Below the pieces are notes generated by a model, which was given only the letters and a program-made list of their open reading frames with translations, had not been told where the DNA came from and did not search any database. The position numbers were made by a program, and so were the translations under genes. From the NCBI GenBank assembly GCA_914767715.1, contig OU612065.1, positions 4,776,001 to 4,836,000 of the forward strand: DNA of 60,000 nt. Reading direction: 5' to 3'. Of this stretch, positions 13,001 to 23,247 are shown piece by piece; the first letter of the stretch is position 1; every line of letters begins with the position of its first letter. Source of the DNA: Membranipora membranacea (lineage: Eukaryota; Bryozoa; Gymnolaemata; Cheilostomatida; Membraniporidae).

Positions 13001-16000
13001 CTCCAGAGCTAAGACACCTCAAGGTTGTTAGTGGTTTGCAAACTGTGTTTTAAATGCCTCATGCACAAATCAACACCGTTCTACAATTCAACAGCGCTTG
13101 TAACTTAAGTCATGTGACCTGTTTCATGAGCCAATCAAACAGCGCATTGCATGTAACAGCCCTCTATGAGGGTGTGTATCATAGACATTGTGCCCAGACT
13201 TGGAAAGTGTGGTTGCAATGACCATTATTGAACTATTGGTCACAGAGCTACGTCTTTTGTACATCCCGTTACAGACTCATGTCTAGTAAATAATCGGCAT
13301 GTCATATTAAGCTGTGCAGGTTGAGTGTCCAAGTCACATTTTGATGAAAATTGTAATGTCACAGTGAGAAGATCATGGATATATCTAATAGTATAGGTTG
13401 AGTGTGTTTACGTTTACCTTTTGATGAAGAGCATCATAATCTTTGATGTGTCAACTTAAAGCTAGACAGCGAACCGAGTTCCAGCTTGTCAAAGTGCGGT
13501 CAATTTTAACCTGAGAGAATTTGGGGAGCCTACAACACCCAATGAAACTAGGCTTAAGTGCAATGAGCAATCCTGGATAAGATTCAATTCCGTGAAATAA
13601 ACATTCCTAAGCCGTCGTTGCGACAGAATCCCTGTTCACCTATTCACGTTCATGTAATAGCCTATGTCCTTTTTTTTTGGGTAAAATTATGTTCTATTTG
13701 GAGTTGTGTTCCCTTTTATCAAAGCAACTGACAGACGACTATTATAATATGTCCAACAGAACTCGCTGCTATTGGGTATGTCATAGATCAGCGTATCAGA
13801 GCTTAGGTATCAGACTGCCAGCAGAAAAACCATCTATAAGTGGTTCACATGCTATCAACATCCAGTTGATGTCAATTAAAATGGACAGAGTTCAAACAAT
13901 AGACATACAGACTTTTAATTATTAATAATCTATGCAGACATCTGTTGCCTGACTCAGACATGGCTGCATTTTCTCCAGTTCATTCTCCTTGTATTAATTT
14001 ATGCACTGGCTATTCTTATTCCCTACCTGAAGCACAACGACTGAAGCACACCTCAAGTACTAGACTAGTGTGTCTCAAGAGTTCAGCATAGACAAAACTT
14101 CCATAGCAATCAGCATTAATGCTGTCCAAGCAATTGGTAAAAACCGCAGAACACAACATAAGTCATAAAGTATTGCTTAGGTCCCATAGAATTATTGAGC
14201 TGGATGAGCTTTTCTACTCCTGATAGACCAGGAAAAAAAAGGCAGACAGATATGAGCGAACCAGACAAGTGCCTAGCTCTCTATACATGAAGTTACTATT
14301 GGAAAACTTTAATAAACCATTATTAGAAGGGCAGTAAACTTTATCTTTCAAGACATATGTTTACATGTCTAGAGCTGAGTGGTGGTGAGTGAACTGCGTT
14401 ATGTTTGAACCTCTCTTCTAATCTAGACAGTCGTGTTCGCGGTAAGCTTCACGGGTAAGAGAGAGAAAGGAATACTATATACACCAGTTAATCTGGTCTG
14501 ATATTAGGTGCATGTTACAACATTGCACAAATTTCTTCACACAAAATCGCTGCATCACTGAGTATAGCAGATCAGCAGCCAATGACACGATGTGATTGTG
14601 CTGTCGCTGCCAGCACATGTGTCATGTGCGTCGGGGCCCGTCAGAGAGGTTATTTTAATTTGGTGTTATAGCATTGGCCGGCGCACACCTGGATGCATAG
14701 AGTGTGAACTCTAAGTCACCTACTGCATATATCGACATTTTTATTGTAGTATGTTCGTTCTCGAGCTGTTAGCAGACATTATTATTGAACAACAAACTGT
14801 CTAGACGGCTATTGAGTACAGTGATTGATCGTTGTTTATGCGTGATATAAAAGTCATTGGCCTATGGGCTGCGGCGGCGCACTAAGCTAGCCACTCTCAG
14901 ATTATCGCCCAGTTATGTGGCTGACCACGTTTCTATAATGCCTCCGGCCTCAGTGTTGAGGTACCATCATCATTATATCATCATCACCACTATTTAACCA
15001 GACACAACAAAACAACGACTTCCAGCTTCCTGGAAATAAGTTTCAGCAAAATCTCAGTTACTAGCTTGGGGAAGTAGAGAACAAATAGCTCACCGATAAG
15101 ACGAGGACACTACCAGTGTCCTGTGTCTGCTGGTTAACCTTATGGCAAACTAGTCTGCTGAAATTCACAAGACATGGCAACATTAGATTAATCTGCACAC
15201 CATAACTTGATATATCAGGTCCTCGGGTCAACAAACTAAGAGATGATTAACTTACAAAAGTATATTAAATACGCTGAGTCGACAAGCTCCACTCCTCTAA
15301 CCCAGCAGGTGATTGGCGTATAGTTGTCACACCTTATGAAGGTTGTTTCATAATTTTGCTTTGCTCTTTGAGAGCCAGATTTCAAGCATTAACGATTTTC
15401 AAACTCAACTGAAACACAAATCAGACGCCCTCCGGCGACCCTCACTAGGTCAAAAATGTCATACCCATACATCTATATTCATACTAAACTTATATATACT
15501 AAAATATTCAAACCAAATCAGTCCTAAATTTATCCTGATGTCTTTACTTGCAGCAGGCTCTTACATTGACCAATATATATATATATTTATATAATATAAA
15601 TGTGTGTGATCAGTATTGACTGGCTGATACTGGCCTCTACTAGAGAATTTGAAGAAGAGAGAATCTACGCGGCGATGACAAATAATAATAATGGTCAAAA
15701 CTTATCAAGTTCAGAATAAATGTGCTCAAGTAATGAGATGGGAATGGATGATAGAGAGAGGGAAGGAGAGAGGGTGGTATTTATCAAAGCCCTCCAATCT
15801 GTCTCAAACCTACCCAGACAACAAATCATCGCCTCTTCTGATCACTTTGACAGATGTGATCAATGTTCAATCACATTACAATCACAATACTGCCTCTCGC
15901 TCATTGTCTGGCAGAAGGCACCTGGCGCAGGCTTCATTCTCTGATATGTTTGACAAATTTGGGCTAGACGTAGACAGGCAGGCGGTGATCTGACTCAGAT

Positions 16001-19000
16001 GATGATGGTTCATTTGAATAAAGGAATATTATGCAATGCCAAATCACAACTTCCGAGAGACTGTGTTAGTAAAACGCCGTACCTCATGGTGGGTGGTCTG
16101 CTGCTGCTGCAGTAACTTTTGGGTCTGCATCTCATGACCTTCCAAAGTAACATTGATCTCAGGACCTGTCTCCTCACCATTCCAGGCTATGGATACACAT
16201 GATGTAGAGCTGGCTCTCTCAGTATTAGGGAAGTTTCTTGAGTTGCACCTTCTCTGATATATGCACACCACAGACATAATCAATAGAGCCATGGCGGCTA
16301 TTGCAGCCAGCACAACTATTATCACCACATTATTGTTAGTTTTATCTAAAATTGAAGAAATGTAACCATCAGGCATGAATAATATTGATGTCCGTGTTAA
16401 ATCCCATAGAGCAGATCCTGATGGGTACCAGTTCTATGACAGGGGGATGAGACAACATCAGTAACCTGTCAGGCGTTTTAGCAGGTATATCATCACAACA
16501 GTATTCATGATACACAGAGCGTCACAGGTTAGAAAAGTCCTGGACAGGATTATAAATGAAAACAAATTTTCTCGCATCTTCTGAGGTACCGGATTGAGTT
16601 TTATCCAATACGCTGACAGATTATGTCAACGATTAGATATTTCAACATGGTTGTAATGGATGGCCAACCAAAAATACAATGCTAAAGTACATAAACGCAT
16701 GTCAGCACCTTGGTTATATGGCAGACAGAGACTTGCCTATCCCACAGTTACGTCTGACAGTTACAGTAATAAGGTCTGACCATATCAGTGAATGTTACAA
16801 ACAAGTAAAATTGATTATGGTCTAAAATGATTCCTGATCTGATATAAGAAGCCACTCAGCTGAGCTTGAATATTTTATAATTTCATTCATCTTCTATTGC
16901 AACAAACACAAATAAGTGGCATTCCAGATGAGTAAATATATAAAAGTTTCCAAACTTAGCCAAGTCGGGCTAAGTGTCATCATCTAGGTAGACAACACTA
17001 GTGTTGAAATCAATTGTCCCATTATAAAACTGTACAATAATGTACCTTACCCTACGGGTGGCGGCCAGTTTGTTGGTTGCCACATAGCACAACTTCCAGT
17101 TGTCAGCTATGCAGGTTGAATGGAAGGGGGAGGGGTTTACTGAGGCAATCCAGCAACAATGTCTGTCATAACCCAAATAATGAGCTGCAACCATAACCAG
17201 TCACAACATTCTGCTGACATTAGAAAAGTTGCTTTTGGAAATTACCTAGTGGTGCAGACAGACTGGATTTCATTGGCTCTGTTATGCCACAGTTCATTTC
17301 GTCCTCTCCACTGAGACAGTCACGTACGCCGTTACAAACTTGGCTTGCCAACAAACACTGACCATTGCACTGCAGAGAGCCACACATGTCTGTAAACATG
17401 AAAATTATTCAATATTATATCAGATATGAAGAGATTCATAACAGGTGGTCACTTCTATCTCTCACAAGTCAGTGACATACTGCTAACTATCGCTTTAGTA
17501 TCATGATTGTTTACGATCTTAACTAACGCAGGTACCTAGAAGGATGTCTAGAGGCAAAGCTGAACTTCTGACCGACTGACACATGCAGTAGTTTGGAATG
17601 GTGATACACTGCCTCATTATAATATAGAGAGTGTACGTCTGGTATGTAGAAAAATACCATACCGGCTCATCAAGCTGTACCAGCAACGCCGTGGCTCTGT
17701 TGTAGGCACCTTTAGCTGTATGCTGGGGGTGAAACAACACCCTTTTACAACTAAATATATCAATAAAGAGGGCGTCTCAATTCATCCAAAGCTACAACCA
17801 AACTTTTTCGAAGAATTTCGTTTTTTTCGGGGTCAATTAACACATCTTTAAAATCAGATTAATTCGCATTGTATTATCACATGACATTTGACACTTGAAG
17901 CTTGAGACATTTGAGATCCTAACCTGCATGGTAACATCTAATTCTATCAAATACAGAACACCTACAAGTTCTGGGTTATATATTGATGAAGCCACCTCAA
18001 TGTCTGAAGCGGACTTAGTAGCTGTGTATCATGTCTATTAGTGTGACATGAAATACCAAGAGTACAACGGTCCATGACATGTAAACATATCGTAGGTAAA
18101 TTCAAGTTGAGAAAACTATATCTGCTTTGTCCACTGCGCCAACACCTGTTATTACGATAATCCCTTCATTAACTGCACTGAGCAGAATTAATCGGGTTAT
18201 GTAATAAGACATTCTACTGGCTATGAATTTTAATCAGACCCAATGGTGAAGGATAATGATTAATGGGGTTGTTTAAAAAATATATATTCTGGCAGGCATA
18301 TATAACCTGGGAGCAGGTAATAGCATTTGCAGACAGCTGGTGGGAAAAATATAGCTAACAGCTCGTCCTGACAGGACTATTATTGACCTAGAACAACTAC
18401 ATTCATGAAATATAGTATAGTGTCAGTTTTTAAATCTATGCATGCCCAGACATTTCTGCCGGCCATTTCATCATAAAAAGCAAAATTTTGCAACACAAAT
18501 TGTTGACATGAATGTCCAATTGTCTAATTATAAGGCAGGGGGCTCAGCTGGTGTTTGGCAACCTGTCGTCCTGGTTCAATATTACATAACTACAAAAAAG
18601 TCATAACCACCAAACAAAGAACAGGAAGAACTAATGCTTCCAGTAGACAAACCAGAGACTATGGATATAGTCTCTGGCCAACTACATTGTGGATGTATAA
18701 TCAGTGCATTTTTTGACCTACAGGTAATACTGTCCCTGCAGGGTTTATTCACCACCATTTAACAGTAAGGCTCATTATAACCACTAAAAAATTATTTTCA
18801 AGTTTTTCTCGTTGGCAGGTTGCTGTTGGCTAAAAGGGCAGCAGTTCATTTGTTTTCTTGCTCAGATTTAGATCTTTATTGGCTCTCAGAAAGTGCAAAA
18901 GCTTTTCTGGGCAAGGAGGGAAACAGAGTCTCCATACGGACAGGTCTTTTTTACATAATACAGGATCAAGACACCTTTTCATCTGTTCAATCAGTGTTTC

Positions 19001-22000
19001 AAGTGTTCCAAAGCATGACTGGTTACAGCAGTTAGAGTTTGGGGTATATCATGACGTGTGCAGTCCTGCTCTACCATCTTACACAGGCTTGGGTGTGCAG
19101 CAGTGTAGTCTGTGGTATGTTTAGTATCACATTGGAATCCCGTGACTTTCCAAGAACCAAGTTTCAACATCAAAACCACAACATTGTGAACATTTTCAAT
19201 ATTCTCTCTACACGACAACCAAGGAACTGGACGGACGGAGATAACATTCTACTGACTGTGGGTCTGTGGGTCTGTGGATGTGTGTGGGTCTGTGGGTGTG
19301 TGTGGGACGCCAGACTGAGACCAGCACAAAAACCCATTATCAAAGATTAAGTAAGTATAAGGGAAAATAAAAGTCACCTGATTTCTGTATGAAAGCAAAG
19401 TTCATGGAGAAGAAACTGTATTTGGAAGCCAGACAGTACACGGCCAGTTGGACAACATTAGACTGGGTCTCAATCACAACCGACGACCCGACTATTCTAT
19501 CATAGCAGAGAGTTTTCCGCTGGGTTACTGGTACCTCTTCTTTAGTATGATATGTCTCCGTGACCTTGAGTAAACAAATAAATATATGTTAATCACAATT
19601 TTTGGCATTAATATATGTTGAGTATTATTGCATTAGATCGATTGAGTGCATAGAATAGAAATAAATGCACAGAATTGTCCTCTCTTAAATTTGACTGTTC
19701 CACTTTCTTTATTTCACATTACACACAACTATACTTGACACAGGAAAACGTGCCCTATGATATGTCAGTAAGATCCAAACCTCAATTCTAGGTTGGCAGT
19801 TGGACTCTCCGTTGATAAGATCGTATGTATTAGACTCTGTCTTAGACTCAGTAGAAGACAGGCCTGAGAGACGTGTGAAGTTTAACCTGACTACACTAGT
19901 CAGTGGGGCTTCTATGTTATATCCACATGGTAATCCGTCAGTACAATCCTCCGAGTTCATCGTCAGCCAAATGATATTTTGTGGTGCTGTGTACACCGAA
20001 CCACATTTGCCTGCAGGAAAGTTCAATCCAGTACATTTGTGATTAACAATGAAAGGGGGACCTTTTGGAATGTAACATGGTATTTTTTCTACTCAATTTA
20101 TTTGTCTTTTCCACTCAGTGAAATGTCAATATGTAAACACAGACAGCGACAGTGGCCAATGAGCCTAGGCAGTTACGACAGCAGTGTATTAATTCTGTTC
20201 CACATCGACAATATGAGGAGGTTAGCTGATACCATGTAAGGGCTGATTATTTTCTGTTGACACCAGCTATGTAATGTCATAAGGTTATATTTCAGACATG
20301 TGGGAAAAGTTCCCTGGAAGCTAAAATCACAGACTAGATATTGTCAGACAAATTGAGTTACAGGGAGTATATTGATTGAGACTGCTAACAGTGTCATCAT
20401 ACTAATCATGACATGCTTGTTTTGTGCATGCCTGGGGCTGACAAGCTGTCACAGCTATATAAGCCAAACAACCACACTAACATATTAATGTATTTGAAAT
20501 AGCATTGAACTTTAAATTTTCAATAGGATGATGGAATAGAAACAAAGTAAACAAACATTATAAGGGTATTTGCAAGTTTCCGAAACAAACTCCACAGAGG
20601 GAGGATCTGCCTGATAGTAGTCTAAGTATCCACTTCCAGTTTCATTACTTAGATATTATAGAGAAACAAGATGACTAACTGAGTCCTCAATATAGGAGCT
20701 AATTTCTGACTGCATAGAGCAGAGCAGAGAGCAGGTGAATTTAAAATGAATATAAGTCTGAGGGCTCGGGTATCAGGGCATTGTATGATGAGTATGACAT
20801 AAGCCTAGGCTTTTTCCCTCTTTTTTAAGAGAAAAATTACTGGGATTTATTTCGGGGGAAAAAAACTGAATATAAAACTATTATTATATCAGAGATGATT
20901 AAGAAAGTTAGATCATGGATAGCTTTCATTTCGGTATTTTACATAATATACATTAAATTATAGGACTTACCTATAGTTGAAGTCTCCGAAAGAGCAACAG
21001 CAAGGAGTAAGGTGCCAACAATAACACAACCTTAAAAAATGAAATAAAGTCAATGTTATTTAGACAAAACAAGCATTTATATTTCACCTTGGAAAATGAA
21101 TGGAAAGGATCTGTGGTGTGAAAAGCGGTTTGTATTAGTATGAAAGGTCCATTCCTAGACATCGAGAACCAACAAATAACTCAGCCTACATGATGCAATA
21201 ATAACATGGCATTGTGTTTTAGGTAATACGGCAGCTTCTTTGGTAAAGAAAGCACCTTTGCCTTGAAAAATGGATACCACATTATGGTGTGTGAGAATCA
21301 GTTGAGCCACAACTAACTATGTTTTTTCATATTTCGAATTGATTTCAGGACAGAGATGACCTAAATTAACATCGCTGATTATCAAAGCTTTCATACAAAA
21401 TGATGACTTAAGCTGAAGAACATTGAAACTTGACAGATCCGTATGTCCTAGGCATTTGCAGCAAATCATGACTTTTTTTGGCTACAGGCGTAGATGCCAG
21501 CTTTCTCATTCTCCAATCAGACCTTTAAAACAACATATTCATTAGCGATCAAAGTAGCCTCGCTGGTTACACTATCTTTTGGACTTCAGGATAGGGCCTC
21601 TATGACTGAGTTTAAGCTGAGTTAGGAGTTGGGTATTTGGTGTACTCGTCCTGGGTCCTGACGCTGAATTTTAACTCATGTCATTATGTGACATGATTCA
21701 ACAAAGTAATGTTATCGGCTACTAGTATTGATCCATTTAGATATCACAACCATTTTGTTATAATGACCATCATTGTATTTCTCTTCTTATTCTCACCATT
21801 CCATTGGTCACACACCAAGGCAGAGAGTGCAATAAAGGATATATGTGCAGGTTTTCCTTTCTTGGTAGTTTTCAGTAGTTTCGGTGGTTTACTATCACCC
21901 CTACCATCAAAATCTATTTGAGCCCTATGACCCTATTCTCCCTGCTATGACAATGGTAAGGTAAGGTTGGGGCTGCACTAAGCACTCGGCACTGAGTCAT

Positions 22001-22651
22001 AAATTGCTATCCAACAGTAACCCGGGCCTAGACTGGATCCTGTTGTTGCACTTCAGTTAGTAGTGCTATTTTCATGACATTTCTGCAATCTTTTGACCCG
22101 CCTACTTGCGAGGATCTAGTTAGAAGTCGAGTATAGTAGTTAATATAGCATGCCTTAACAATGAAGTGACCAAAGCTCAACAAGACACTGGCATGCCACG
22201 ATGTGTGGTGGTTGATCATTTCTGAACAAAGCCACATACGGCAGCCATACCGTCATACAATCTCAGTCCAGGGATGATGGCACATGAGTCAGATTTTGGC
22301 TACAACTAAAAAGGCTTAAAGTTGAAGGTTAATTGTATGTATCACAGACCTGACTAATCTACAACTAGCAAGGAGAAACTCCTTTCTTTGCTAGTAGATG
22401 GTAGACCTGCATTATTGTCAGGGGGTAATATATTACCCACTCCACTGACTCCAATGAACTCCCTCCCCTGAGAGTGAGTTCTTCATTGGGTAATATATAT
22501 TACCCACTGACTCTAATGAACTCCCTCCCCTGATATGGAGTTCATTGCTGACTCTGACTGTGTGTATGTTCTCCAGCTCACTAATTTTATTTTATGTTGA
22601 GCACAGGTAGTACTCACCAAGTCCAAGTTTACATGTACTTGTAGACCCCAT
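7056..22651 (-). CDS. Type I membrane protein: CUB-like, LDLa, TM, PPxY tail (7 exons, 529 aa)
   Basis: Exons: 22651-22618, 21030-20971, 20061-19781, 19564-19378, 17389-17246, 16345-16083, 7676-7056. All phases agree and splice sites are canonical (the exon 3 donor GAG/GTTTGG is weak). Residues 1-31 form a signal peptide split across exons 1 and 2 (core CVIVGTLLLAVAL). Residues 32-187 are CUB-like: paired cysteines, then beta-rich segments such as APLTSVVRLNF, CYDRI and FFSMNFAFI. Residues 190-221 are an LDL-receptor class A repeat with all six Cys and the DCLSGEDEMNC calcium motif. TM is 242-264, followed by QRR. The 264-residue tail is Ser/Thr/Gln-rich and carries PPAY (436-439) and PPSY (491-494), the WW-domain ligands used by NEDD4-type ubiquitin ligases. 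One LDLa plus TM plus two PPxY recalls LDLRAD4/PMEPA1 and LDLRAD3, but the CUB-like region is not part of those proteins. Function is inferred: a receptor or ligase adaptor at the surface or endosome. Its 5' end faces CIMIP1. Confidence 0.8.
8499..8669 (-). CDS. Candidate alternative first exon (57 codons, one TM) of the CUB/LDLa gene
   Basis: ATG opens 57 codons ending at a good donor, CAG/GTGTGT, in phase 0, the same phase as the exon 7 acceptor at 7676. It encodes an N-terminal hydrophobic stretch (LHLVLLLLVRFGLVV) and a second one (LFIYIIVCLFTVCAALF) just before the splice. Splicing to exon 7 would give a membrane protein with the PPxY tail but no CUB or LDLa. No transcript evidence is available; a chance ORF remains possible. 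Confidence 0.3.
9220..9247. repeat. Hairpin, 12-bp arms, 4-base loop
   Basis: ACCAGAGACTAT, AGAT, then the exact reverse complement. Nearly the same hairpin recurs at 18652-18677, also inside an intron of the CUB/LDLa gene. Confidence 0.95.
12177..12230. repeat. Tandem repeat, 18-bp unit, 3 exact copies
   Basis: Three identical copies of CGAGACAGGAGAAACCGT inside the large intron of the CUB/LDLa gene. A multiple of three, but no coding exon is evident around it. Confidence 0.95.
12502..12855 (-). CDS. Candidate alternative first exon (118 codons, basic, no TM)
   Basis: ATG at 12855 opens 118 codons ending AAA AAG/GTAGGA in phase 0, matching the exon 7 acceptor. The peptide starts MFEGNRLAAS, has a basic WWRARGKSGR segment, then Ser/Asn/Gln-rich sequence and a Lys-rich end. 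Composition resembles a disordered cytoplasmic or nuclear protein. Spliced to exon 7 it would make a soluble PPxY protein. It is one of the longer open stretches within the 8.4 kb intron. It lacks independent support. Confidence 0.35.
18652..18677. repeat. Hairpin related to the one at 9220
   Basis: CCAGAGACTAT, GGAT, ATAGTCTCTGG. One loop base differs from the copy at 9220-9247; flanking sequences do not match, so only the hairpin itself is shared. Confidence 0.9.
19257..19307. repeat. GT-rich imperfect microsatellite
   Basis: Repeating GTGGGTCT / GTGTGTGG words in intron 4 of the CUB/LDLa gene. The plus strand is G-rich in short runs. Confidence 0.8.
22360..22397. repeat. Imperfect inverted repeat
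   Basis: CTACAACTAGCAAGGAG faces CTCCTTTCTTTGCTAGTAG with small mismatches, within intron 1 of the CUB/LDLa gene. Confidence 0.65.
22423..22546. repeat. Two tandem copies of a 60-65 bp unit with internal hairpin
   Basis: Each copy begins with the palindromic GGGTAATATATTACCC, runs through a GAACTCCCTCCCCTGA segment and closes with GAGTTC...CATT. In the second copy AATGAACTC and GAGTTCATT form a perfect 9-bp hairpin. It lies about 70 bases inside intron 1 of the CUB/LDLa gene. Confidence 0.85.
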
Positions 22652-23247
22652 TGTGAGTCAGCACCGTGACCATGAGTGTACTGTTTTCTTCAAGAATTAG
22701 CTTGACCGCAGTGAAGTACATGTGTCAGCCATCTTTGATTTGATAACCTGTACTCTCATCATGACAAGCACATTCCAATCAAACACAGTGGTCCTCGGTC
22801 CTAGTCAGAGGCAGGTCGCACAATTTTGGCCAGACATCTGTTGCGCAATGTCTAGACACAGAAGAGATTTTTACAGGTCAATTTTTCTGTGCAGCTACAA
22901 TACCAAACTGTCTAGAAAAAACTTTGGCTGATAGAAATCTCCCACTTATCATTTTATTTGTATTTGATATTATCAGGTATTTCAGTACATGTGAATGAGT
23001 AGTTGAGAGTTCTCCAAATTTTAATGTGGTCATTTTCTCTTGGGTAAATTAATAGAATATAAAATTCATTACACACAAACTTATGCTAGGGCTGATGTTT
23101 TTAAGTACGTCTCCAAGGTTACGGTTCATATAAATAATTAGAGAGAGCACCTGCTTTGATAAAAACTTCCAGGCAACTAAATTAATCATTTCACAGAAGT
23201 ACTGACTCAACCATTTGCTTCTCCATTTGTAACTGTATTGTGCTTTG
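22652..23247. promoter_or_regulatory. Shared 596-bp region between divergent start codons
   Basis: The ATG of the CUB/LDLa protein (22651, minus) and the ATG of CIMIP1 (23248, plus) are 596 bases apart and point away from each other. The 5' UTRs and promoters of both genes most simply lie here. I see no clear TATA box or strong CpG cluster, so core elements are not marked. That it acts as a bidirectional promoter is inference from layout. Confidence 0.45.

Noticed and set aside
15343-15993. Plus-strand ORFs of 74-100 codons in the receptor's large intron
   Set aside because: Overlapping frames, no splice signals in phase and no recognisable domains.
16970-17194. Extra exon between the LDLa and TM exons
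   Set aside because: It has a fine polypyrimidine acceptor and a GTAAGG donor, but its length (55 or 56 bases) breaks the phase-1 to phase-1 frame.
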